DNA of 64,000 nucleotides, taken from NCBI GenBank assembly GCA_935421135.1, contig OW285191.1:13395700-13459699 (forward strand), written 5' to 3'. Source of the DNA: Bugulina stolonifera. Its lineage: Eukaryota > Bryozoa > Gymnolaemata > Cheilostomatida > Bugulidae. A model generated the notes under the pieces. That model did no database searches. It was given only the letters and a program-made list of their open reading frames with translations, and was not told the origin of the DNA. The translations under genes and the position numbers were made by a program. Shown in pieces: positions 12,932 to 24,788 of this stretch (the first letter of the stretch is position 1; each line of letters starts with the position of its first letter).

Positions 12932-15900
12932 TTACAGAGAATGAGCTGGTAGTACTTTACCGCTGACTTCACCAAACCCAATTCTCACTCCATCCTTCTC
13001 ACAAACACCTAGAGTTAGTAAAAGTAAACACAATAAATATTATCATAATCAGATAACGATAGACTGATTGAAGTCTATTTCAAAGCAAATTGAAGTCTAT
13101 TTCAAAGCAAGTCCATAAAAGAGGTCTATCATTCTACAGACTGGGATCCTCAAATACTTAGTAAAATTCTATAATTGAACAACTAGAGATACACCAGTTT
13201 TTCCCAAACTCTTAGAACCCAGCCAAAAATATGTAATCTATAGGCAGTAACAAGAGCATTTGCACATACATATGTTTACCACCTGTACAGCATGTGTACC
13301 ACTGGTACAGCATTATAGACACCACGAATACTATTGTATGCATGTATGTAATAATGTACATTGTACATTGAGATGAAATTAAAAACACAATATATAATGA
13401 ACATCTAGAAAGAGGAATCATCACGCACCTGACATTACTACAGTATCACCATCCTTCAGGAACTTTCTAGTCTCATCCCCTTCCAGTTGTACAGTCTTGG
13501 TCCCTTTCCAGCACAGCTCCAGCATAGACCCGAACGAGTCCTCGGTAGGACCACTTATGGTTCCAGAGGCCAACAGATCTCCAGCTCTCATGTTACACCC
13601 GGTGACCGAATGGTGGACCAACTGCTGTTTCATTGTCCAGTACAGGTACTAGAGTGATGATCCAGTATATACATGTATAGTATACATGGGAAAACATGAA
13701 AAGTCAAAGACACCATACTCAAATACATGTACTCTTGTTAATATGTCTAATCTTTGTCTGTCTGCAAACGATACATCCAGGTCATGTGTTTACCCACTAT
13801 TGGAATGTAATATAAACTAGTCGAATCATCCTGTGCATGTATCTAGTAATAAATGTGATCAACCAAACTATAATTGTCAAGTTACTATGTACCGATGATA
13901 TTGACCCCAACATTGGGTGCCATTATATCCCTATCCAAAAATGTGAGACCCAACACTGTTAACCATTTGGTTAAACTTCCTGTTTCAACAATAGCATGAC
14001 GATCTACTCATACTGTAGTTATCAGATAACGGAACTCACCTTAAAGTTAGTTTTACAGACAACTGATGGTGCTGCCATGCCTTCACCTGTAATAGACGGA
14101 CCAAACAATAAATACATGTATGATAGGGTTCACTCACAAAACCGGAAGAGGAACAAGACCTCTTATAGCAGATGTTTCTGTACAGTATAATGAGCCCGGC
14201 AATGGAATGGTGGCATACTTTAGTGTTTTAACCAATCATTCGGAGGATAAGCTAACTGTACCTTACATAGTGCTAACGATACCTTGTACGATGTTAACTA
14301 TACCTTGTACGGTGCTAACTACTGTATACCTTGTACGGTGCTAACTATACCTTGTACGGTGCTAACTATACCTTGTACGGTGCTAACTATACCTTGTACG
14401 ATGCTAATTATACCTTGTACGGTGTACGGTGCTAACTATACCTTGTACTGGTGTTAACTAAACCTTGTACTGGTGTTAACTATACCTTGTATGGTGCTAA
14501 CTATACCTTGTATGGCGGCTGTGAGGTTGATATCAAAGCTGTAGGGTGTGCTGTCAGACAGGTAGGGGAATGGTTTGGGGTCCTGCTGTGGAGAGGGGAC
14601 ACAGAATGGAGCGAGGGCATCCATTGTGACCACCCATGGAGAGATAGATGTACCCAGGTTCTTTCCAAGGAATGGGCCAAGGGGAACATACTCCCACTTC
14701 TGAATATCTCTTGCTGTAATAAATAGTTATATTATAACAAATAGCCATATTATAATGAATAGTTTTATTATAATACATAGTTATATTAAAATGAATAGTT
14801 ATATTATAATACATAGTTATATTATAATAAATAGTTTTATTGTAATAAAAAGTTATATTATAATGAATAGTTATAACGCAAAGTTGTCTTCCTCCAGTTT
14901 AATTGAAGTAGAAGAGGACAACTTCGAATTATCAATGAGTGCATAAACATGTAGAGTGGCTGTTGTAACGTTATGACACGCCTTAGAGTAGCTAGTTATG
15001 GAAAAGTTCTTAGTGATTCTTCACATGATATATCTATAACTCACTAGTACTATTTGACTTGCAGTTAAATGCAGTAGGTGTAAATACTGAATTAAAACAT
15101 GTTCACAGCGATGAAGAGTACTGGAGCGAACAGTCAGCACATATGTATAATAATACTCACCACTCCAATCATTCATAACCACCATTCCAAATATATGGTC
15201 CTCAGCAGTGTCCATTGTAATAGGTGTACCCAGTTCATTGGTAGCACCACCTATACAACACAATACAGTACAATACATAACATGATAAATTCCTAAATAG
15301 CCTAATCAAAATAACAGTAACTCTTATAACGCAAAGAGGAGGGAAAGGGGGACTGTATCCCTCCAGTAGGCATCTAATTACCACTAGTCACTTGATGCTG
15401 TGTCCTAGCTTCAACATGTATTATTCAACAAAACATTGTTTGGAAGCTAAATTGAGTGTAAAACCAATCACATATTATAAATCTTGAACATGGCAACTTA
15501 CCGACAAAGAAAGCCATTTCAAGTTCAAAGTCCATAAGCTTACAAGGCCCAAACACTGGAGGTTCAGCATCATTCGGTCTGGTCTGCCCATTAGGTCGAC
15601 GTATAGGTGTGCCTGACACGACCACAGAAGAGGCGCGTCCTACGAACATATATATATATATATATACTGTATGTGATGTACATATACATATCATGTCCAC
15701 TATCAAAACAATGTGGTAGTGCAATAGTCTAAACTACAGATCAAATTGTCCAGAGATATGTAGGCATACCGTGATATCCAACAGGTAGGTATTTCCAGTT
15801 GGGCATCAGAGCATTCTCAGGACCTCTAAACATAGTACCAACATTAGTTGCATGTTCAATGGAAGAGTAGAAGTCGGTGTAGTCACCTGCAATGAGAAGA

Positions 15901-17370
15901 CAGTCCATCACAGTTCAGCGTATCGGCATACTCATTCTACATAAAATGTAGGTCCATATCTTTTGGACCTACGGAGGACTTTTACCTCTCAACCATACTT
16001 TGTAGACATATATACATGTATATATAATACATATCCGTGTTTTTAATTCACATTTGCACCTTTAAATGAGAACGACTTGATAACCTCATCATAATAAATA
16101 TGTAACGCACAACAATATTGTCTCATACAAGAGATGAATGATAATGGTATCCTCTATTAGTATGATAGTGAGAAGTTTTTAAAATCGTTATGATGAGAGT
16201 ATTAATGTAGCCTACCAATAGAGGCGGGTAGATGCATGGTGACATCAGTGAGGGGCACTAGAGCTGCTGCCCTTAGCGTCGCATCATCTCTGATGGTAGC
16301 ATTATCAACATTCAGCATGTTCTTTATAGCCTCCCTGGCCTCTTTCCAAGCTGGCCTACCCAGTGCCATGAACGAGTTGAGAGTGCTCTGAACGACATCA
16401 CAAATACATTGTAAGTGAGATAGGAAATAATCTTATTTCACCTGCATTCTATAGGCCTATGGAAAACTAAAATATTACCAAAAATAGATGCTGTTTGCAC
16501 AACTATCTCAATTTGAACATTGTCATGTCACAACCTGCTATACAATTATATAAAATAAATTATAAACATCTCCACATAACTACATTGATGTCATGTCACA
16601 TACAGGTTTCAAAGAATAAAGAGCTATTGGGGTATGACTCACCTCACAAAAGACATGTTGGTTTGAGGCCAGGTTTGGACCAGTAAAGAGGTGCTTTACC
16701 TTTGATAGATCCAACACAGAATTACCAATTGCCACTCCAATGCGACATTGGGACTACAAGGTAAAAGCAGAATACAAAGTCAAATAAAGATACAAAGCAC
16801 ACAGTATACTTCAATTACAAGGGTATAAGCTGGTAGGTCTACTGCAATTAGTAGGCTACCAATGGAAAATTGTTGAAAAATAGACCAGGCATCGGCATGC
16901 TAAATATTGTTTTGCTGACTCTTGCTAAATATCTCTACATTTTCCCTGAATTACTTCAAATTACAAAATTATAATTTGAAGTACAGTATAATTTCTGATA
17001 GCTAAGGCTATTACTACCAGCTATTTTACAAATCTAGGATTTGCTGTTGATTATTATTATATTTATATTATATTATTATTATATATGATAAAACCAAAGA
17101 TTTGGCGCTTGGGGCTTATTTACTATTATCAGAGTAAAGGCACCCATTTTTATTATTGTGAATACTGGTGGTTGATTATATTCCGTGGCCAACAACTTGT
17201 TGGTGTAGTGCAAACACATAGTTGGGAGTTCGGCAGTGGGCTTGGAGTTGGTGTCGGCGTTGGTGTAGTGTAAACGCACCGTTACTTACATTATTACTTG
17301 TTGAAAACACTCCATACGGTAAGTTTTCATACGTGAAAGGCGAGTTTCCGGATATTTCTATGAAAGACAT
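12932..17370 (-). CDS. FAH: fumarylacetoacetase (fumarylacetoacetate hydrolase)
   Basis: Last enzyme of tyrosine catabolism; it splits fumarylacetoacetate to fumarate and acetoacetate in the cytosol. Ten exons (high to low): 17370-17290, 16753-16643, 16387-16216, 15886-15770, 15639-15502, 15250-15161, 14713-14507, 14086-14040, 13648-13429, 13008-12932. All phases join, giving 419 aa, the length of the human enzyme. It begins [21 protein letters not shown] like other FAHs. Metal and active-site segments are intact: GDYTDFYSS (Asp126, Tyr128), the following His133, [10 protein letters not shown] (Glu199/Glu201) and [14 protein letters not shown] (Asp233, Arg237, Gln240). It ends [17 protein letters not shown]. 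The donor of exon 7 lies in a 12-fold array of the same donor (14262-14507), and an 18-bp array precedes the acceptor of that exon. Neighbours are functionally unrelated. Confidence 0.98.
14262..14512 (-). repeat. tandem array of the FAH exon 7 5' splice site
   Basis: On the minus strand each unit reads about GTATAGTTAGCACCGTACAAG. The real exon 7 end (ATACAAG|GTATAG, last exon base 14507) is the first unit. Equivalent AAG|GTATAG-type junctions recur with last bases 14486, 14464, 14442, 14414, 14393, 14372, 14351, 14330, 14304, 14283 and 14262. Spacing is mostly 21 bp, with 22, 26 and 28 bp exceptions. The first extra unit is in frame (adding GIVSTIQ). Confidence 0.9.
14716..14875 (-). repeat. 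18-bp AT-rich tandem array abutting FAH exon 7 acceptor
   Basis: About nine units of TTATATTATAATGAATAG-type sequence end at the acceptor ATTTATTACAG of the exon beginning at 14713. Exon 7 is thus flanked by arrays on both sides. Confidence 0.85.
14866..14935. mobile_element. fold-back MITE, AAGTTGTCC family
   Basis: Left arm AAAGTTGTCTTCCTCC and right arm AGAGGACAACTTCG, in a FAH intron. Confidence 0.7.
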
Positions 17371-18057
17371 ACTGAATACAGTAGAAAATTTGCCAACAAT
17401 GAGAATAAGAAAAAAACCTTTATTCAAATGTGACAACTGGCTGCCCAATGATTGAATGAATTTGTTTTGCAAGCTGGTTTTCAACAACTGCACTCGAACT
17501 TGATCTAGCAGGTAAGTTTGTGTGACTGTTAGTTGAATGATGTATTAACGCCTGCTCAGTAAGGAGTTTCAGCAAAACAAAATTTTAAAGCGATAAGTTG
17601 GAGTTGTCTAGTCTTGGTCAATAACTGCTTGTTCCCTGCAGAGTTGTCCACAATACATATTTGGTGCGAAATCTTTAGTCGACATATTTGATTGGTTGGT
17701 GTAATGGTATAGCCTGGGCTTACTTGTGCCTGGTAGACCTAGCGCTCAGTGTTTTGCACAAAAATGAAAATTTGTAGTTATTGTCATAGAAGAGGGCGCG
17801 GATTTTGAACATAGCCATTTTATCTTGAAAATTATTGCATTTTTTTTACTCCCATAGGCACCTCTATGACTTGTTTACTCTTTCCATCTTAGAGTTTTCT
17901 TCGTAGAAGATAATTCTATGCCTTCCACTAAATAACATTGACGCATTGTGGAGAGTTAAAATAATGGAATCTCATAAGCATAACAAATTAAAAAAATAAA
18001 AACTTTGAATAATGAATTCACGTTGAAATCAAATTAAAACAAACTTAACTAAACTTG
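17371..18057. other. FAH upstream region
   Basis: Divergent from FAH. I see no TATA box at a fixed distance and no ORF worth calling. It may carry FAH promoter elements. Confidence 0.4.
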
Positions 18058-18065
18058 TTAATCAC

Positions 18066-19083
18066 CAGAGTTGGGTCCAAGTCGACTTGCAAGTCAACAA
18101 GTCAAGACATTTCTAAAATTTTGGAGGCAAGTCAAGTCGAAGTCAAGTCAGTGCTGCCTCAAGTCAAGTCATTGTCAAGTAACTTCTAAAATTTTGAAGG
18201 CAAGTCAAGTCAGTGATGCCTCAAGTCAAGTCAGCTGTCATGCAAGTCACAAGTCAAGTCAAGTCGAAATGCAAGTCAAGTGGAAGACAACTTCAAAAAA
18301 TTTTACATTTTCCAAAACATCATTTTTCTCGTTTAGTAGGCATTCCAGTCCATGAAAAACCTATGCCAAGGTGTAGCAGGGCATGTACATGTATGTTATG
18401 CAATCATGGTAAATAACTAGTCTATATAAGTAGTATTATTGGCACTACGGTCGAGACTGGTTATATAGTATTATATACTGTATATTGTAATGGTGATGCA
18501 GTGTTACATAGCATGTAAACAGCACATGGTACAGCACAGAGTGTCCACTGGCCAGTCCTGCAATTTAACTCCAGTAATTATTGCACTGTACATTGTATTC
18601 ACTACTTACACCACACCTAGGCTACACTTACACTACTTGCACTGTGTGTACTTGTGACTATGCATTGTCGTTGTGTAGTCTCACGTACACACAGCCTAGA
18701 TATTGCCTAAATTGTGTATCCTCATAGCTAACCTTGATATACTCTGAATGCTGCTAGTAGCACTGACCTAGTACAAATGATAAATAGGTAGACAATTGAG
18801 ACCTTTTTTTCCATGGTGGCTAAACACTGTACAAGATTTTTATTTGCCAGATTGACTTGACAGACCCCAAGTCAAAATCACAAGTCATTCATGTCTCCAA
18901 GTCAAGTCAAGTCACATTGATGTGCAAGCCAAAGTCAAGTCGAAATCACAAGTCATTCATGTGTCCAAGTCAAGTCACATTGATGCGCAAGTCAAAGTCA
19001 AGTCAAGTTGGCAAGTCAAGTCGACTTGTGACTTGACTTGACTTGGCAAGTCAAGCCAAATCTATGACTTGGACCCAGCTCTG
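18066..19083. mobile_element. non-autonomous hAT-like element with 8-bp TSD
   Basis: Terminal inverted repeats CAGAGTTGGGTCCAAGTC (left) and GACTTGGACCCAGCTCTG (right) are flanked by the direct duplication TTAATCAC at 18058-18065 and 19084-19091. Both arms (about 18066-18300 and 18850-19083) are built of inverted AAGTC / CAAGTCAAGT repeats. The roughly 550-bp centre has no transposase. The 8-bp duplication and CAG...CTG ends follow the hAT pattern. Confidence 0.92.
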
Positions 19084-19091
19084 TTAATCAC

Positions 19092-20430
19092 TTAATGTAA
19101 ATTCTTACCTCAGAATTTACCTCAGAATTTACCTCAGATGAGCCTGAGGTAGGACTCCGCCAGCAATTTCATTTAAATCTATAGGGGAGCCTCTAGTTTT
19201 AACTATTTTTGGACTAAGGTCTACAAGTTTTACTGTAGAATAGGTCGATATCACTGTGACTGTCAGTGTTTAGAATTGGAGGTTGGTTTCTCATCTCACG
19301 AATTGTTCGTGGCAGGAAACTAGCGTGGTAGATAGATACATCTTTTGGCTGATATTGTGGTTGGCTCTCCTCTAGCAGCTGCTCTAGTAGTTATGTAGGC
19401 TAATGTTAGGCCTATTTATTATTTATAGGTATTTATATGTACTTGTATTAATTGTTAAAATTTGTTTTATTATTATTATTAATTATAATGATTATAACTT
19501 TTTATTTAATTACTCCTTAAAAGACAATTGGGTTTTAAACTAAATTATTATTCTAATTTATTACACAGTTAACAGATATAATAATAATAATAATAATGGT
19601 AGTAGTATAGTTTCCAATCTCTCTATTCACCATGACCATACCATTGATTGTTGCTAGGCATTAATTGATTGTATTTGCTTGTGCATCCGATGGTTTTTGC
19701 GGTGATCATTGTGATTGCTCTTATTATTGATCCAAGATATTGGCAATTGCTTTTTGTTGGGAAACTCAATTACCATAGATAAATCTTGATCAGCATAAAG
19801 CAAGCAGAATTCTAGAAGCTTTTTAACACACTCTACACTGTGCGCCAACTAGAAGTCGGCTGCTAGTATACACTTATACTAGTCTGTGTATGCAGAAACC
19901 TTGTGGGGCCCACCAAGTAAACAAACCATCGCATACATAGAAAGCATTCAGCAAAAAACAGTCTGCTTCATCAGTAGGGCCTAAACTAAAAGGACGTGAA
20001 AGACTCATTGAATCCGGAAATCTTCTTCGATACCCGAGAGTAATTCAACCTATAGTCCCACCTACTATTCTGTGTCATCCAATGCCGCCCTATCTCGGTC
20101 CCCTCTGATGTCTCATCAATAAAATATAATTTTATTCCATATAAATTATTCAAAACAACGTTGTCTGATTCATCAGCAATCTTAGAGGATGGTACAGCAT
20201 TGCAGTGTTGAAGCTTAGGCTTGCAACTGCTTGGCTCTCTAACCAACAGAGAGAAGAATATGCAAAGAGGACATGACTATAGTTCTCTTTTCTAGACATA
20301 CCTATGATAAGGCAATACAGAATAAAGCCAAAAAAAATCGGATGACACATACCTTGCTGTTTCATACTATAAGATATATAGCCTGCGTTGATTGTAGATA
20401 TGTTCATGTGACGTTATCATGTTACTCAGG
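19092..20430. other. intergenic region between hAT-like element and sororin-like gene
   Basis: It contains a short direct repeat (TTACCTCAGAA, about 19110-19140) and minus-strand ORFs at 19654-19848 and 19986-20246. Those ORFs have no recognisable family, and I do not call them genes. Confidence 0.4.
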
Positions 20431-23400
20431 ATGAAGACGACGAGGAAGCTAAACGAGTTGAAGCTGAAGTGTGGTAAGTAAAATGAGGCTTTTACTGTGA
20501 AGTTCCGACAGTTTTACCAATATTGGATGTTCTGAGGAAAGTTCGCATTTTAGTGCAGTTTAACTACAGAAATAAACTAACTGCAATACAGCATATGCCT
20601 ACACTCTATCTAGTAACATAACTCTGATGTTATGAACTCTCGTTTAGCTATAATGTAGTTAATATAGACTGTTGTGACAGTGTATATTTTGTGAGTATAT
20701 CTGGCTGTGCACAGTGTACATACAATCCATTATACCATAATTATGAGCCTGTGACACCGCACATTTACTCAAAACTCCTTTTTTAACTGATAGATTAGTT
20801 GTTGTTAGAATTGACAGTAGTTTATATCCAATAAACTGGCTGTTTACATTCTTTCTTGCTTCATATTCCCCATAGGAGTCGAAAAGAGAAAACCGCTTAG
20901 CTCTACTGATAGCGCAGACGAAAATGATGACGTTGTGTTTAGAAAACGGAGACCTCTACGGTCACGAGCCTTGTCTGCTTCCAATAAGGTGAGTTATCTG
21001 TTGTTACTAATATAATATCTTCTATAGTGCTCTATGTAGTCCATATTAGCCATCTGTCACAGCACTGGATATCGTAAAACTGTCCGAATTCGTAGATTAG
21101 ATTAGATTTATTATTACTATCAATCACTGTGGATTTAAGTTTTATATATTGTGTGTTCTTTCCGTATTATGTCTGGAATATCACCGCACATGAGCTACAC
21201 AGTAAGAGTTATGTCCTTTGTATACAGGTTAGCTGTTCATCGGATGCTGACTCAGAGCCTAGCCTGTCATATGATAGTGCTTGTAGTAACAGCTCATTCA
21301 CACTTCCCCGACACAAACAACGTATTGATGTTAATAGAGCATCTGCTGTAGATGAATATATATTCTCCGAGGAAGATGAAACCAAGGCTACTCGGTTAAA
21401 AAGTCGAACCAGGTTAGTGGCATATAATATAACTAGCCACTGTTATGTTGTGTGTATACTGCACGTTGCACTATTGCCATTATTATTGGTCAGTCTTATT
21501 GGTTAGTATTATTGGTCAGTATTATTGGTCAGCATTGGTCAGCATTATTGGTCAGTATTATTGGTCAGCATTATTGGTCAGCATGTAGTTGATATTCTTT
21601 CCGAGGAACTTCATTGAACTTCACAGCATAATGGATGTGTGTACATGTATATGCCTTGCGTGTATGCTGTTTATAGCACTATATTCGAGTAGCAAGTAGT
21701 TTTTAGTATGTTTATAGTTCACCATCACTGTTATAGACACGTGCGCAAGACAGAAAATGATGATGAATCACAGTCTAGAGGGAAACAGCTAAAATCGACG
21801 CCCAATCAGCGGCCTGATGAGTTTAAGGTACCTCAAATAATAAACGTACCCACCCCAGGTCTCAGCTCAAGTCTACGCAGAAAAGTGGGCGTGGCTGCTT
21901 CACCACCTAACTCCGCCCCTCTCAGAGTGTCATTCAGTGATGAGTCATTCAGTGAACCAGAGAGGCAAGTATATAAAGTAGATGTAAAGTGAATTCGTGC
22001 ATACAGCGTGGTGTCTACATATGTACATACATGCATTACAGAGTAGTACATGTATGTACGTACATTGTATGTGTATATACATGTACATCTATTACAAATA
22101 ACACTTACATGTATGTGTATTCTTCACGTCGTGCAGGCCTACTGTCGTGGCCATGGTGCACTATGTATATCACATATTATATACACTACCATGCTGGTTA
22201 CATGAACTGTGTATGTACATGTGTATTGCAACAGGAGTTTGTGATACGCGTTTTGCCACCTCAGGCAGCACGAGGTATATGACTTGATATACCCTGTTCC
22301 ACAACCTCTTTTAGTTATCCTTAGTTTTGCTTTTCTAATACATTCCACAGAAGAATCCTATGAAACCCTATTGCTATACCATGTACATGTATACAGTTGT
22401 TGGGGTAGACATAAACATTGAATAAGCCGCTCACCTGTAGATGCTCAAACATGGTTCATGTGGTTGGTTGTACATGTATGTTTGTCTTATCAACAATACA
22501 GGTACAGTAAAAGGGTGGGTAGAAGGTCTCCCCTACCCAATAAGATAGAAAGGAACTTACACGCAGTTGGTATGGAAACATCAACACCAACAGCAGCACA
22601 GCCTTGTCCATTTTCAGGTAAGAATAGTGGAACATGTTAGTGAGCATTGTGCCCCACACTGCCCTCTAAAACGGCTCTCTTAGTACAACCATTTTGATAG
22701 CATATTCTAAATGTAGCTTGTTTCTTTGTAAAATAATGACTAATTTGAGAATAGGTATTCAATACATACTCAAACTCTATTAATTTGTTTTATCGGGGCC
22801 ATGGTAATGCGACATTATTAATTGCTACATCCTACAATCTGTTAGCCTTGTTCACTCACCCTATACTGTCGTCTACGCTGTACCTCTTCTATTGGTTGGT
22901 AACGGTACTAAAGAATCCGCTCCACATCCCATTAGTAGCTCATTTTATGTTGTAGATATAAAGCTACGTATGACTCCAAAGATTGCTCTGCCTAGACTTT
23001 CAGATATAGCATCACCAATACCAATCGCCGATGAATGCTCTCTAAAGAGACGGCGTACCAGCCCCCGCATTAGAATGAGTATGACTCCACAAACCTCAGG
23101 CTATGAGTCTATGATGAAATCTCATGGGAATGGCTCTTCTGCTGAGGAAGACAATTCCCCAGGTAATTATTACAATACATGTATATTATATCAAAGTCAG
23201 CTGCTGACCTGCTTTCAATGTCACAGTTTAGGAAAGCCTTTTCATCGAACAAATGGAGTCGTGTAACGATCACCTCGAGCTCTGTTCCTGTAGCCTTAGA
23301 GTTTGTTTCACAGCTCCAGATACATACATGCCATGTCCTATGTTTGACACTGATTTTCTGTAAGAGGCTAGAATGCAACTAGCTCAGGTCTGCAGGCTAA

Positions 23401-24788
23401 CAACACATGGTTGTATCCTGGGAACACAGTCTGTAATAAATACCTCATATAAGCTGTAAATCAGATCATTTCCTTGTTGTAATGTAGCACCAGTCAGTAA
23501 GAAAGCTAAACCACCAGTAGAACCAAGTAAAGCAAGCAGTGATAGAAGTGGTATACCCCCAACACCTCCGGTCAACTCCTTCAAGAATGTAAGACAGCAG
23601 AGGAAGCTAGCGGTCAGTAAATATATACCTGTTACATATACAGTATTTTATCTAGTAGTTCTATCAGTTATTGTAATGGTGTCCTACCCATCACCCCACA
23701 CTCGGGCGCCAATGAGTATTTGCTAAAGACTATTTTTATTGTGGTAGAAACAACACACAGACTATCTAGACTGTTCAATGTTTTAGAGAGACTATTGTTT
23801 ACAAAACAATAATAATATTCTAGTTTTCGGTTTAGCATTTGAGTTGGAGAGTGTGGGTGGACTCATATGTTATAATGCAAAAGACAATTTCTCCATCTGA
23901 AAGTGTACTAAAGAACCTTGTTGATATCGATATTCTGTAAGACTGGATCTACCTTGCGTGTGTAGCATTGCATGTGTTAGTCCACACCAACCTGATAACT
24001 ACAGTAAACAGTAATATAATATATTCCTATTACAGTCTAATTTTTATCGTTTTACAAACACAGTGATAGTTAGATGTCTATGTTGAATATGGACGACTGT
24101 CTAGGATCTGTGATCTAAATGTATCTAGTTTGGAGTTATACTCTTATGCCACATTATTTAGGACGAGTACACAACTTCATGTTGTAACATTTAGTTCAAT
24201 AGTCATTATACTTGACAGTAAATGTCATATTATAGCTATCGGAATCAGACATTAGTAGGGCCAAAACTATTTTGTAAAGTTCAACTTTGACAAATCCTAC
24301 AATACGAACAGAATAATGTTCGGTAGCTCATGATTCAATGCGTTTATTATGAATATTCCAATTTGTGAGCACGTGAATTAATTAAAAATTTTGTTTGTCA
24401 ATACATGATATGCCTTTCTACAATTTATGGGCCTCCCGATGTCTGATTCTGGCAGAAGGGGTAGTATGTAATATGTAGGTAGTATACAGTTTTAATGTAC
24501 CCTACAATGTATACCTTGTCTAGGGCTAACCATTAGCTTTTGTATTCGACCAGATCTATGGAAAAGCTGGGAGAACTTCTCTGTTGCCACACAATAATAG
24601 ACCTACATGATTGTATATATTTATAACTACATTATTATTGTAACCAAAGTATGTTAAATGGTAGCCTATGCTTATAGATAACTCTATTATTTATCATTTA
24701 GATGCAAAAGTTAAAAGAGAGAGAAGAAAGGTATTTGGCTGAAATAGAGGAACTGGAAGACTTTGATCTCTGCATTGTCTCCTCCTGA
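20431..24788 (+). CDS. sororin-like (CDCA5-like) CDK-site-rich nuclear protein
   Basis: Eight exons with matching phases: 20431-20473, 20876-20988, 21228-21412, 21737-21964, 22502-22617, 22956-23162, 23488-23612, 24702-24788; 367 aa. The protein is basic, Ser/Pro-rich and low in predicted structure, with many minimal CDK sites (STPNQ, VPTPG, ASPPN, RSPLP, ASPIP, TSPRI, IPPTPP). The C-terminus is a short helix ending in an acidic patch and FDL (EIEELEDFDLCIVSS). This resembles the sororin C-terminal domain, where a helix ends in an E-Q-F-D-L-type motif that contacts cohesin. Sororin stabilises cohesin against WAPL after replication. No clear FGF motif or KEN box is seen, so the match rests on the tail and overall composition. 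Intron 4 needs a GC donor (GAG|GCAAGT), the only choice keeping frame. An unrelated disordered nuclear protein is the main alternative. Confidence 0.45.
21477..21585. repeat. TTATTGGTCAG tandem repeat
   Basis: Roughly eight units of about 13 bp (ATTATTGGTCAGT/C) in intron 3 of the sororin-like gene. Each unit contains a GTCAGT-like donor core, but the array starts about 65 nt after the real donor. Confidence 0.8.

Noticed and set aside
19654..20246. Minus-strand ORFs of 64 and 86 codons
   Set aside because: No family match, no good start or splice context, AT-rich composition like the surroundings.
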